DNA of 64,000 bases from Liquorilactobacillus ghanensis DSM 18630 (GTDB lineage Bacteria; Bacillota; Bacilli; Lactobacillales; Lactobacillaceae). The position numbers and the translations under genes are program-made. Positions 21,784 to 32,299 of the stretch are shown here, one piece after another. The DNA lies in the NCBI RefSeq assembly GCF_001435235.1, contig NZ_AZGB01000001.1:62001-126000 (forward strand), read 5' to 3'. The notes below the pieces were generated by a model. That model made no database searches. It had not been told where the DNA came from and saw nothing but the letters and a program-made list of their open reading frames with translations. Position 1 is the first letter of the stretch, and every line of letters starts with the position of its first letter.

Positions 21784-22701
21784 TTACTTGTCCTCCTTCA
21801 ACAATTTTGCTCGGACCTGATCATCTTTAATTAACGGGAATCCAAGTTTCTTGCGTTCAGCTACAAAAGCTTTCGCAATTGATTTCGCTAAATTGCGAAT
21901 CCGTGCTAGGTAGCCGGCACGTTCGGTAACTGAAACAGCTCCGCGGGCATCCAGCAGGTTGAAGGTGTGACTGCATTTTAAAACATAGTCATATGCCGGA
22001 TGAATCAAACCGAGGGCAATTTGTTTTTTAGCTTCTTTTTCATAAGTATCAAATAATTCAAATAACATTTCCTGATTGCTAGTTTCAAATGCGTACTTGG
22101 AATGCTCGTATTCTGGTTCACTGAAGATGTCCCCGTAGCGAACGCCAGCTGACCATTCCAAATCAAAAACCGAGTTAACATCCTGAATATAAGATGACAG
22201 CCGCTCCAAGCCATAGGTTACTTCTGAAGCAACCGGCCGAACTTCTAAACCGCCAACTTGCTGGAAATAGGTAAATTGGGTGATTTCCATCCCGTCCAAC
22301 CATACTTCCCAACCAACACCGGCACAACCCATTGAAGGGTTCTCCCAGTTATCTTCAACAAAACGAATATCATGTTCTAATGGATCGATCCCCAACGCCC
22401 GCAGACTATCTAAATATAAATCTTGAATGTTGGCTGGAGAAGGTTTCATAATAACCTGAAATTGATGATGCTGAAATAAACGGTTGGGATTTTCGCCATA
22501 ACGCCCATCAGCTGGCCGCCGTGAAGGCTCAACATAAGCCGCATTCCATGGTTCCGGTCCGACTGAACGTAAAAAGGTGTACGGGCTCATTGTCCCAGCA
22601 CCTTTTTCAGTATCATAGGCCTGCATCAGCATACAGCCTTGCTTAGACCAGAACTGCTGCAGTTTTAAAATTATTTCTTGAACTGTTAACTTTTTTTCCA
22701 T
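21784..22701 (-). CDS. glyQ: Glycyl-tRNA synthetase alpha subunit
   Basis: Catalytic subunit that activates glycine. The class II core is recognisable: [20 protein letters not shown] near residue 14, [20 protein letters not shown] near 37, [18 protein letters not shown] and FQHHQFQVI, then [20 protein letters not shown]. Start ATG 22701 follows GAGGAGG; an in-frame TTG five codons upstream lies within that site and is rejected. Length 305 is normal. First gene behind the glycine T-box. Confidence 0.97.
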   Translation of the reverse strand: MEKKLTVQEIILKLQQFWSKQGCMLMQAYDTEKGAGTMSPYTFLRSVGPEPWNAAYVEPSRRPADGRYGENPNRLFQHHQFQVIMKPSPANIQDLYLDSLRALGIDPLEHDIRFVEDNWENPSMGCAGVGWEVWLDGMEITQFTYFQQVGGLEVRPVASEVTYGLERLSSYIQDVNSVFDLEWSAGVRYGDIFSEPEYEHSKYAFETSNQEMLFELFDTYEKEAKKQIALGLIHPAYDYVLKCSHTFNLLDARGAVSVTERAGYLARIRNLAKSIAKAFVAERKKLGFPLIKDDQVRAKLLKEDK

Positions 22702-22731
22702 CTTGCTCCTCCTCAAAGTTTAGCTCAGGGC

Positions 22732-22938
22732 ACAAAAAAAGCCTATGCAACCCCCTTGCCGGTTACATAGGGACGATCATTCAACCGCGGTTCCACCCTA
22801 TTTCCGATAAACTATCGGCAGCTTAATTAAGAATGGCAGCTCCGAAAACGCCAATTATACAGCTGTTATATCGGGCTCGCACTTTCCCCAACTCGCTGAG
22901 ATCAACTTGCATAACCTTTTTTCATCATAGCTTACACG
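22732..22938 (-). promoter_or_regulatory. T-box leader (glycine) of glyQS
   Basis: The T-box core AGGGTGGAACCGCGG is on the minus strand at 22799-22785. It is followed by a terminator CCTATGTAACC / GGTTGCATAGG (about 22770-22742) with seven T. The AGTGCGAGCCC distal stem I loop motif is upstream, near 22890-22880. Uncharged tRNA-Gly is expected to stabilise the antiterminator; a GGC near 22855 is a candidate specifier, not proved here. Transcript start near 22938. Confidence 0.92.
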
Positions 22939-22944
22939 CTGTTA

Positions 22945-22973
22945 AGAATAGCCGACTCAACGCTATTTGTCAA
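22945..22973 (-). promoter_or_regulatory. Promoter of the glyQS T-box leader
   Basis: TTGACA (22973-22968), 17-base spacer, TATTCT (22950-22945) on the minus strand, immediately after the recO stop codon. Confidence 0.75.
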
Positions 22974-22975
22974 CG

Positions 22976-23737
22976 TTAAGCCGGCCAAATTTTCATTTCT
23001 TCTAAAAAGCGGCGTGATTTTAATTTCAATCCGACCTGATTATCATAAATTCGATTCAGTGTCCGGCGTAATTTGATTTTAGTTGCTTGGCTGACCTTGA
23101 TAGAGTGAATATTAAATAAATTCAGCTGCGAAAAGACTTGTAGAAAATAAATCGTTCGCCGATCCAGTTGCAGTCGATGCGGATCAACAGACCAATGCTG
23201 CTGGCACAACAAACCACCATAACTTTCCGAAAAATCAAATACCCGATCTGTCCGATGGCAGATAACACAATCATGGAGATTAGGTTGAACACCAAAATAT
23301 GTTAATAATCGGATCTCAATAATATTAGTAATAATCGCTGGATCAATTCCCTGATCAATCAATACAGCTGCCTGCTGCAACTGGTTAAACCAAGCACCCA
23401 ACGGCTTAGATTCCCCAAAAGCCGCATTCGCCAATTCAAAAATATATGAAACATAGGCATTAAGTTCAATGTTATTTAGAATCTGTCGATATTGTGTACT
23501 TTCTTTGACGGCATTAATAAATGATAATCCGTCTTCACTGACCGCCCCGACATAAGACGCCTGCGTAAAGGGCAAAATAGCCGCACTCAAACGAAAACCG
23601 CGCTTGCGGGCACCGCGGATAAAGAACATTTTAAAACCAAAATGATCAGTCAAAATTTTGACCAGCATATCGCGTTCACGATAATTACGCCGAAAAAAAA
23701 CAATTCCTTCAAATTCGGTTTGTTTGGTCTGACTCAT
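22976..23737 (-). CDS. recO: DNA repair protein RecO
   Basis: Recombination mediator that helps load RecA onto SSB-coated gaps. N-terminal OB fold with FEGIVFFRRNYRERDMLVKI and the basic RGARKRGFRL near residue 40; a helical domain follows with a zinc site, CVICHRTD near 148 and GGLLCQQH near 165. Length 253 is normal. The ATG follows a GGGGTG site. Downstream of era by 46 bases in the usual era-recO order. Confidence 0.93.
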   Translation of the reverse strand: MSQTKQTEFEGIVFFRRNYRERDMLVKILTDHFGFKMFFIRGARKRGFRLSAAILPFTQASYVGAVSEDGLSFINAVKESTQYRQILNNIELNAYVSYIFELANAAFGESKPLGAWFNQLQQAAVLIDQGIDPAIITNIIEIRLLTYFGVQPNLHDCVICHRTDRVFDFSESYGGLLCQQHWSVDPHRLQLDRRTIYFLQVFSQLNLFNIHSIKVSQATKIKLRRTLNRIYDNQVGLKLKSRRFLEEMKIWPA

Positions 23738-23783
23738 AATTTCACCCCGCAGCCCATTCTAAAACCTTCAGGACAGCCAGCAA

Positions 23784-24689
23784 CTAATCATCATCTTCTG
23801 GCTGATAGCCTAAAGCTTGCAAATCTACTTTTTTATCGCGCCAATTCTGCTGTACTTTGACCCACAACTCCAAATACACTCGATCTCCCAACAACCGTTC
23901 AATCTGCTTGCGTGCCTGTGTTCCGATTCGTTTCAGCATTTGACCGCCATGACCGATTAAAATTCCCTTTTGCGATGAACGCTCCACAATAATTGAAGCT
24001 TGAATCAAGATCTTTTGTTCGTCTCGGCGATTTATTTGTTCAACCACGACGGCGACTGAATGCGGAACTTCTTGCCGTGTTAATGCTAGCACTTGTTCAC
24101 GAACTAATTCGCCGATAATGAAGCGCTCTGGATGATCGGTTACCTGATCTTCTGGATAATACTGTGGGCCCTCTGGCAGCTGCTTAACAACTGCTGACAG
24201 CAATTCGTCACAATTGATTCCTTCTAAAGCTGAAATCGGATAAACTTCTTGAAAATCCAAAGTGTGCTGAAAATCAGCCACAAACGGCAATAAGTCGTCA
24301 GGATGAACCTGATCGATCTTATTAACAATTAAAAAAATCGGTTTTTTAACCTGTTTTAGACGCTCAATAATAAAATCATCGCCGCGACCACGTTTTTGCG
24401 TAGCATTGACCATAAATAAAACTGCATCAACTTCATTTAAAGTTGACAGAGCCGACTGAACCATATAATCTCCCAGTCGGCTTTGTGGTTTATGGATTCC
24501 CGGCGTATCAATAAAAACAACCTGACTATCAGGGGTTGTGTAAATCCCCTGAATTTTGTTGCGGGTCGTCTGGGCTTTATCGCTCATAATGGCTATCTTT
24601 TGACCAACAATTCGATTTAAGAATGTCGATTTGCCGACATTTGGCCGGCCGATAATTGCTACAAACCCAGAATGCTTCTTTAAATCCAT
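23784..24689 (-). CDS. era: Ribosome-assembly GTPase Era
   Basis: Essential GTPase that binds the 3' end of 16S rRNA during 30S maturation. G1 GRPNVGKST near residue 14, G2 [13 protein letters not shown]3 [10 protein letters not shown] near 60, G4 NKID near 122, then the C-terminal KH domain with [16 protein letters not shown] near 240. Length 301 is standard. It starts 10 bases after the dgkA stop in the ybeY-dgkA-era-recO run. Confidence 0.98.
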   Translation of the reverse strand: MDLKKHSGFVAIIGRPNVGKSTFLNRIVGQKIAIMSDKAQTTRNKIQGIYTTPDSQVVFIDTPGIHKPQSRLGDYMVQSALSTLNEVDAVLFMVNATQKRGRGDDFIIERLKQVKKPIFLIVNKIDQVHPDDLLPFVADFQHTLDFQEVYPISALEGINCDELLSAVVKQLPEGPQYYPEDQVTDHPERFIIGELVREQVLALTRQEVPHSVAVVVEQINRRDEQKILIQASIIVERSSQKGILIGHGGQMLKRIGTQARKQIERLLGDRVYLELWVKVQQNWRDKKVDLQALGYQPEDDD

Positions 24690-24699
24690 GTTTTCTCCT

Positions 24700-25113
24700 C
24701 TATCTCATCAATAATTGCCATAATCTAACACCTAATACACTTATCCCGACAAAAGCTGCAAAAATAGCATTCAGCAAAACAGCAGCTGATGCCATATCCT
24801 TAGCTTTTTTAGCTAGTGGGTGACGCTGATAATCTGTTACAAGGTCAACTACATTCTCCAACACCGTATTCCATAGTTCACTAGCCAAGACACTCATAAT
24901 TGCCCAACCCAGCCACAGCCATTCAATCAGCTGCAGCCGTAAGAGAGCACCCAAAATGATTACCCCGGCTGCTGCCCACACATCAAAGCGGAAATTGCGC
25001 TCATCCCGCCAAACGCAAGCCAAACCAGCCAGTGCATGCCGTAACGATTCTTTAAAATTATGATTTTTCCAGCAATTTCGTACTTGCTTTTTATCTTTTA
25101 AGTCCATAGGCAT
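24700..25113 (-). CDS. dgkA: Diacylglycerol / undecaprenol kinase family protein
   Basis: Small integral membrane kinase; the Gram-positive members phosphorylate undecaprenol to regenerate the cell-wall lipid carrier. The family motif [15 protein letters not shown] near residue 75 and [13 protein letters not shown] near 100 are present, with three membrane helices (about 43-58, 62-80, 106-130). The start is uncertain: ATG 25113 or the ATG two codons on, both overlapping the end of ybeY and with a weak GAAAG ribosome site, which implies translational coupling. Length about 137. Confidence 0.9.
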   Translation of the reverse strand: MPMDLKDKKQVRNCWKNHNFKESLRHALAGLACVWRDERNFRFDVWAAAGVIILGALLRLQLIEWLWLGWAIMSVLASELWNTVLENVVDLVTDYQRHPLAKKAKDMASAAVLLNAIFAAFVGISVLGVRLWQLLMR

Positions 25114-25567
25114 CCAAAATCTTTCGTTGCAGCGCAAACATCACCTTTTCGTCTTCTGCCTTCATATGATCATAGCCATTTAAATGCAAAAAACCATGGA
25201 GCACCAAAAAACCCAGTTCTCTTTCTTCAGAGTGATGCAAATAAGCTGCTTGTTCTTTAACTTTATCAACAGAAACCATAATATCGCCCAAGTTCTTCGG
25301 TTCAGTAAACTCGGCTTCTTCCGGAATAATAATTGGATCTTCATCACCAGACTCTTCAATCGCAAAACTGATAACATCAGTCGGCTTGTCAACACCACGA
25401 TATTGCTTATTGATTTGATGAATGTGCTCATTATCCATCAGTGTGACCGACATTTCAGTATTTTCCGGTAACTTTAAATAAGCTCCGGCAAATTCCAATA
25501 CTTTTTTAATCAAATCCAGCCATTCAGCCGCGGCTTGTTTAGTATCATCATAAATTTCTAAATCCAA
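25091..25567 (-). CDS. ybeY: Endoribonuclease / rRNA maturation factor YbeY
   Basis: Metal-dependent factor in 16S rRNA 3' processing and ribosome quality control. The zinc-binding HGFLHLNGYDH motif is near residue 125, preceded by RGVDKPTDVISFA near 57 and LGDIMVS near 93. Length 158 is normal. The start is TTG 25567, with GAGGAG 9 bases upstream, 2 bases after the phoH stop. Its end overlaps the dgkA start. Confidence 0.96.
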   Translation of the reverse strand: MDLEIYDDTKQAAAEWLDLIKKVLEFAGAYLKLPENTEMSVTLMDNEHIHQINKQYRGVDKPTDVISFAIEESGDEDPIIIPEEAEFTEPKNLGDIMVSVDKVKEQAAYLHHSEERELGFLVLHGFLHLNGYDHMKAEDEKVMFALQRKILDAYGLKR

Positions 25568-25569
25568 AA

Positions 25570-26550
25570 CTACTGCTCCTCTTCTTGTGCTTGCTTTGCA
25601 TAAGCGTTAATAATTTCTGCAACTACGGGATGCCGGACAACATCGGCAGCCATAAATTCAACAAAAGCAATTCGCGGTAATCCCTGCAAAACATGCCAAG
25701 CATCGATCAAGCCGCTTTGACTGTGACCGCGTGGCAAATCAATCTGTGTCTGATCACCGTTAACTACCATTTTTGAGCCAAAACCCAACCGCGTCAAGAA
25801 CATTTTCATTTGTGCCCGCGTTGTATTTTGCGCTTCATCTAAAATAACAAACGCATTTTCCAAGGTACGGCCACGCATATAAGCCAACGGTGCAATCTCA
25901 ATTGTACCGCGCTCCAATAAACGCTCTGTATGATCTTTACCCATAATAGTATAAAGAGCATCATAAACCGGTCGCAAATATGGATCAACTTTTTCTTTTA
26001 AATCCCCCGGTAAAAAGCCGAGTGACTCCCCCGCTTCAACAGCTGGTCGCGTCAAAATTATCTTTTCAACTTGGTTCTTCTTTAAAGCTGCAACCGCCAT
26101 TACCGCCGCTAAAAAGGTTTTACCGGTTCCTGCTGGTCCAATCCCAAAAACCAGATCACTTTTTCTGATGGCTGCGACGTATTGTCGTTGACCACTGGTT
26201 TTTACGCGAATCGAACGTTTTTTCTGATCTTTAATCAAAACTTCAGTATATAAATCATGAAAATATTTTAAAGTTCCTTTATCAGCCATTTTAATCGCTG
26301 AGATCACATCTGAGCTATCAATCAAAATTCCTTCTTGCAGCAATCGTGAAAGTTCGCTTAAAATTTTGCCGACTTGTTCCACTGCCTCTGCTGTTCCGCT
26401 GAGCTGAATTTTATCGCCGAACGGTCGAATCTTGACATTTTCAGCCGTTTCCAGCAAGTGAACGTGCTGATCATTGACACCTAATAAAGATACAGCATCT
26501 TGTTGTGCTGTAATATGAAATGTTTTTTCTACAATCTGTTCATCTGTCAA
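25570..26550 (-). CDS. phoH: PhoH family ATPase (PhoL type)
   Basis: Cytosolic P-loop ATPase typically linked to ybeY and RNA metabolism. Walker A GPAGTGKTFLA near residue 137, Walker B FVILDEAQNTT near 233 and the GESLGFLPGDLKEKVDPY block are clear; an N-terminal KH-like region occupies about 1-100. Length 326 is normal. The start is TTG 26550, after AAGGAG. It heads the phoH-ybeY-dgkA-era-recO transcript and has its own promoter, being separated from yqeY-rpsU by the accessory island. Confidence 0.95.
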   Translation of the reverse strand: MTDEQIVEKTFHITAQQDAVSLLGVNDQHVHLLETAENVKIRPFGDKIQLSGTAEAVEQVGKILSELSRLLQEGILIDSSDVISAIKMADKGTLKYFHDLYTEVLIKDQKKRSIRVKTSGQRQYVAAIRKSDLVFGIGPAGTGKTFLAAVMAVAALKKNQVEKIILTRPAVEAGESLGFLPGDLKEKVDPYLRPVYDALYTIMGKDHTERLLERGTIEIAPLAYMRGRTLENAFVILDEAQNTTRAQMKMFLTRLGFGSKMVVNGDQTQIDLPRGHSQSGLIDAWHVLQGLPRIAFVEFMAADVVRHPVVAEIINAYAKQAQEEEQ

Positions 26551-26586
26551 AAGAGTGACTCCTTAACCCTGCAATATTATGCTTAA

Positions 26587-26614
26587 ATCATAGCATAAAA
26601 GCTTTGTTTGTAAA
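26587..26614 (-). promoter_or_regulatory. Promoter of the phoH operon
   Basis: TTTACA (26614-26609), 16-base spacer ending TGC, TATGAT (26592-26587): an extended -10 promoter about 37 bases before the TTG start. Confidence 0.7.
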
Positions 26615-26798
26615 AGCTTGCCAGCTTTAATTCATTAAAATAAGCAATTCAATTAATTGAAAAAATAATAGTGAAAATAAAATTTTACCTTGCATTGATC
26701 TACCATTTGATGATCGTGTCGGTTTAGCTGGTACTTGATAATTCTTTTGTAGTTGACTGATCTGAATGATAGAATCACATATATCACACGAAAAAACT

Positions 26799-26860
26799 AA
26801 AAAATAAGTCAGCTTACCGACCGACTTATTCAAAAAACTATGCTATATATATTACAACTA
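26799..26860 (-). ncRNA. Possible short RNA with own promoter and terminator
   Basis: On the minus strand TTGACA (26891-26886), 17-base spacer and TAAAAT (26868-26863) form a good promoter. About 60 bases later AAGTCGGT / GCTGACTT (26827-26820 with 26813-26806, two G-U pairs) plus TTTTTT form a terminator. The resulting transcript would be about 60 nt and encodes nothing. It could also be an attenuated leader for decayed downstream sequence. Confidence 0.35.
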
Positions 26861-26891
26861 ATATTTTATTTTATACTGTAAACGGTGTCAA

Positions 26892-26965
26892 TAAAAAGCC
26901 TCGACAAAAAAGAGCGAGTTAATTAAAACTCTCTCTTCTTTCGCTGGTCTTTATTGCTAGAGGCG
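26892..26965 (-). terminator. Terminator of the bgl operon
   Basis: Outer GCCTC / GAGGC pairing (26964-26960 with 26902-26898) encloses AAGAGAGAGTT / AACTCGCTCTTTT, followed by TTTTTAT on the minus strand. Its T-tract touches the -35 box of the next promoter. Confidence 0.7.
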
Positions 26966-27109
26966 TAAAAATTGTAGTTTCCTACGGGAATATTGTATCA
27001 TATAATACCCATATTTCCAACACCGAACTAATAAACTTTACAGTAATATATATATTCAATCTATTAATTTTCTATGTCAGTACTGTCCTTGTTTCTTAAA
27101 TCCCCACAT

Positions 27110-27172
27110 AAGTTAAATAAGATCAAGACTGACGGATTGTCAAAACAGTTCAATTTGAAGTTAAATAAGATC
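27110..27172 (-). repeat. Two degenerate half-copies of the CRISPR repeat
   Basis: AAGTTAAATAAGATC occurs at 27110-27124 and 27158-27172. It differs by one base from the right half (AAGTTAAATAAAATC) of the 30-base repeats at 31766-31991. The other halves do not match well and the 48-base spacing is not that of the array (65-66). Confidence 0.5.
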
Positions 27173-27181
27173 CGTATAATA

Positions 27182-28018
27182 TTAAATTCCTTTATCAATC
27201 ATATTTCGGTCAATATGAATAATCAAATACATCAATTCTTCGCTAGTAACTTTATATTTATATTGCTTATACAAATATTCCAGTATCTTAATTGCAATCC
27301 TTGTTGCTTCTTGGTATTGTTCCAGAACATGTTCATACATTACTCTGTCATTTCCGTTTAGTTGTTCATTGGTAATCAAACGCTCTACAAAAAATTTAAT
27401 ATGAGTTATCATACGACGATAGCTTAAACTCTGATTATTCAGTTTCTTTTTAGACAATACCGAAACCAGTCTAACAATTTCATCTGTAAGTTTAGTAATT
27501 TTCATACTGTCATAGTCAGTATCTTCATCTTTACGTGAATCAGCAATATGAAAAGCAATACTAGCGGCTTCCGTCCTAGATAACTGCACATTAAATGTCT
27601 TATTAATTAATTCAAGTGCTACCTTGCCTAAAGCAAATTCTTCGGGATAATAGGTTTGGGCATCATAATAGAGCTTATTTTCAAACACAAGTCCTTCTTC
27701 ATTTCTTTTCAGAGCAAAATTAATGTGGTCAATCAAACTTACTAATAAACTAGGGTTCACATCAGGAAAATGTTTCCGTGTCTTTTCCAATATTTGCGAT
27801 GACACTTCAATGACTTCAGAAGGAACTTCTGATAATAAGTCCTCTAATCCTGTATTTGTTTCTGGAAGAAAAATTTGAGAAATCTGTTTGTTATCAATAA
27901 TAGTACCTTTTTTCTTACCATAACCAATACCCTTACCTAGGATAATGACACCTTTTTTCCCCGCATTTTCGGCAAGAACAACACTTGAATTCAGTACTTT
28001 ACTGATTTTATATTCCAT
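27182..28018 (-). CDS. licT: BglG/LicT-type transcriptional antiterminator
   Basis: RNA-binding antiterminator of beta-glucoside genes. The N-terminal CAT RNA-binding domain (about 1-55) starts MEYKISKVLNSSVVLAENA with GKGIGYGKKKG; PRD1 (about 67-170) has LIDHINFALKR and IAFHIAD, and PRD2 (about 175-278) has MITHIKFFVERL and LIIHIDRNM, the histidines phosphorylated by the PTS. Length 278 is standard and the ATG follows GGAG. It is last in the bglP-bglA-licT operon, behind a short hairpin. The likely target is the antiterminator in the bglP leader. Composition is K/N/S-rich, unlike the Gln-rich neighbours outside the island. Confidence 0.94.
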   Translation of the reverse strand: MEYKISKVLNSSVVLAENAGKKGVIILGKGIGYGKKKGTIIDNKQISQIFLPETNTGLEDLLSEVPSEVIEVSSQILEKTRKHFPDVNPSLLVSLIDHINFALKRNEEGLVFENKLYYDAQTYYPEEFALGKVALELINKTFNVQLSRTEAASIAFHIADSRKDEDTDYDSMKITKLTDEIVRLVSVLSKKKLNNQSLSYRRMITHIKFFVERLITNEQLNGNDRVMYEHVLEQYQEATRIAIKILEYLYKQYKYKVTSEELMYLIIHIDRNMIDKGI

Positions 28019-28045
28019 GTGTTCATCTCCATAATTACGGTAAAA

Positions 28046-28080
28046 GGAGCACCCCTGTTGTTAATTTAGTGAGCTGCTCC
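28046..28080 (-). terminator. Weak hairpin between bglA and licT
   Basis: GGAGCA / TGCTCC (28080-28075 with 28051-28046) followed by TTTT on the minus strand, directly after the bglA stop. Probably a partial terminator that lowers licT expression. Confidence 0.5.
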
Positions 28081-28086
28081 ATTATT

Positions 28087-31339
<3,253 letters not shown>

Positions 31340-31369
31340 ACATATTCATCCCTTCCTTAAATCTGTACC

Positions 31370-31469
31370 AAAAAAAGCAGAACCTCTCGACATTACACCA
31401 AATAACCCAGCTATACAGAAAATCGTATAGTACGAATTTTATATTGGGTGCATTGTCGATTGATCCTGC
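31370..31469 (-). terminator. Leader terminator of the bgl operon
   Basis: On the minus strand a long imperfect stem runs from GCAGGATC (31469) with ..GGTTCTGC (to 31377), containing CGACA / TGTCG and TGCACC / GGTGTA and a central CTATAC / GTATAG hairpin, followed by a run of T. It lies between promoter and bglP, as expected for an antiterminator-controlled operon. Confidence 0.75.
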
Positions 31470-31495
31470 CTATATTACAAGTTACATGTCATTCA
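31459..31495 (-). promoter_or_regulatory. LicT-type antiterminator (RAT)-like element
   Basis: On the minus strand TGTAACT, 9 bases, then GGCAGGATCAATC resembles the BglG/LicT target TGTTACT...GCAGGCAAAACC with several substitutions. Its 3' half is the 5' arm of the leader terminator, the arrangement needed for mutually exclusive folding. Confidence 0.5.
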
Positions 31496-31528
31496 CTAAT
31501 GCGTCTATATAATTTTACTTACATTTAT

Positions 31529-31567
31529 ATAATAAACAATATCACATATAGATGTCAAGCGCTTTCT
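31529..31567 (-). promoter_or_regulatory. bglP promoter with overlapping cre site
   Basis: TTGACA (31558-31553), 18-base spacer, TATTAT (31534-31529) on the minus strand. AAGCGCTTTC (31557-31566) forms the core of a CcpA cre site (10 of 14 positions of TGAAAGCGCTTTCA) that covers the -35, so glucose repression is expected. Confidence 0.7.
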
Positions 31568-31650
31568 TGAAAATATTTAAAATAAATATAAGGCTGCGTA
31601 ATAATAAAAATTGGTATATATTTTAAGAAAAATCAATGTCATTTTTACGT

Positions 31651-31722
31651 ATAAAAAAAGGCACAGTATTCTGTAATTTGATTGGAGTGTCTAAAACCAA
31701 TCAAACGAAAAAATACTGTGCC
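31651..31722 (-). terminator. Composite hairpin terminator downstream of the CRISPR array
   Basis: GGCACAGTATT / AATACTGTGCC (31660-31670 with 31712-31722) is a perfect 11-base stem; inside, TTTGATTGG / CCAATCAAA (31677-31685 with 31697-31705) forms a perfect 9-base stem. On the minus strand seven T follow. It would end the array transcript, 44 bases after the last repeat. Confidence 0.7.
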
Positions 31723-31765
31723 CTCATTAAATTCTATGTCAATAATTTAATATTAGCCTAAACTG

Positions 31766-31991
31766 CATTACATTCCTCTTAAGTTAAATAAAATCCTCCT
31801 TGCATTTGTTCAAATCAATAGCAGAAAATTCATTTACATTCCTCTTAAGTTAAATAAAATCTCCACCGTGCAATCTAACATTTGAGGTTTTGCCGTATTT
31901 ACATTCCTCTTAAGTTAAATAAAATCATGAAGACTATTTGAAGATGAAAGCCGATAACGAAATTTACATTCCTCTTAAGTTAAATAAAATC
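31766..31991 (-). CRISPR. Mini CRISPR array, 4 repeats and 3 spacers, type I-B-like, no cas genes
   Basis: Four 30-base repeats at 31766-31795, 31832-31861, 31897-31926 and 31962-31991, with spacers of 36, 35 and 35 bases. On the minus strand the repeat begins GATTTTATTTAACTT and ends AAGAGGAATGTAAAT split into its two halves here; the ATGTAAAT end resembles type I-B repeats of Listeria and other Firmicutes. Three copies are identical; the one at 31766 differs in its last two bases, as expected of the oldest, leader-distal repeat. This sets transcription on the minus strand from a leader at 31992-32170. Spacers are all different; their targets cannot be told without a search. Confidence 0.93.
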
Positions 31992-32170
31992 CATACTATG
32001 ACAAAACACTGTTAAATCAATGCTTCAAACTAATAATTCTGTCGATGACCCTAAATTTAACAAACTTCTACGCCTATTAAAGTACAAATCAGCAAAACTT
32101 TCAATAAATTCAAGAAAGTTCCAATCTGTCGACCTCCCATGTTTTTAACGCTATCGCCAATCGACAGATA
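31992..32170 (-). promoter_or_regulatory. CRISPR leader with promoter
   Basis: AT-rich sequence upstream (minus strand) of the first repeat. TTGAAA (32104-32099), 17-base spacer, TTTAAT (32081-32076) is a plausible promoter about 78 bases before the array. The heptamer CTGTCGA or its complement occurs at 32039, 32126 and 32161; the last two form an inverted repeat around a GGGAGG/TTTTTAACG segment like those in other CRISPR leaders. Confidence 0.6.
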
Positions 32171-32244
32171 CAAAAATATTTTAAATGATTTTTGAATGAC
32201 TAAAAATAAAAAATTACCTTACAAACATTGGCTGCTCAATTAGC

Positions 32245-32274
32245 AAAAAAAATAAGCTGCCATCTGCAACTTAT
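32245..32274 (-). terminator. Terminator of rpsU-yqeY
   Basis: ATAAGTTGC / GCAGCTTAT stem on the minus strand (32274-32266 with 32260-32252, one G-U) with a 5-base loop and eight T. Confidence 0.88.
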
Positions 32275-32299
32275 CTTCTCCAAACCGCCATACTGTCAT

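Larger units (their letters stand above)
26551..27181. other. Gene-poor left flank of the accessory island
   Basis: AT-rich 631-base stretch between phoH and licT without a convincing gene. It holds, from left to right, the phoH promoter, about 180 bases of unassigned sequence, a minus-strand terminator with its own promoter (possible small RNA), the bgl operon terminator, about 130 bases of unassigned sequence and two half-copies of the CRISPR repeat. A 68-codon minus ORF (26627-26833) crosses the internal terminator and lacks a ribosome site, so it is not called. Confidence 0.6.
31340..32299. other. Gene-free right flank of the accessory island
   Basis: 960 bases between bglP and yqeY without a coding region. 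It contains the bgl leader and promoter, a long composite hairpin terminator, the mini CRISPR array, its leader with promoter, and the yqeY terminator. No cas gene or remnant was recognised in six frames. Confidence 0.75.

Noticed and set aside
26627-26833. 68-codon minus ORF between phoH and the bgl terminator
   Set aside because: It starts with TTG without a ribosome site and runs through a hairpin with T6; no recognisable family. Treated as non-coding or decayed.
26990-27025. AT-rich near-palindrome GGAATATTG...ATATTTCC
   Set aside because: Arms match imperfectly in very AT-rich DNA, with no T-tract; not enough to call a site.
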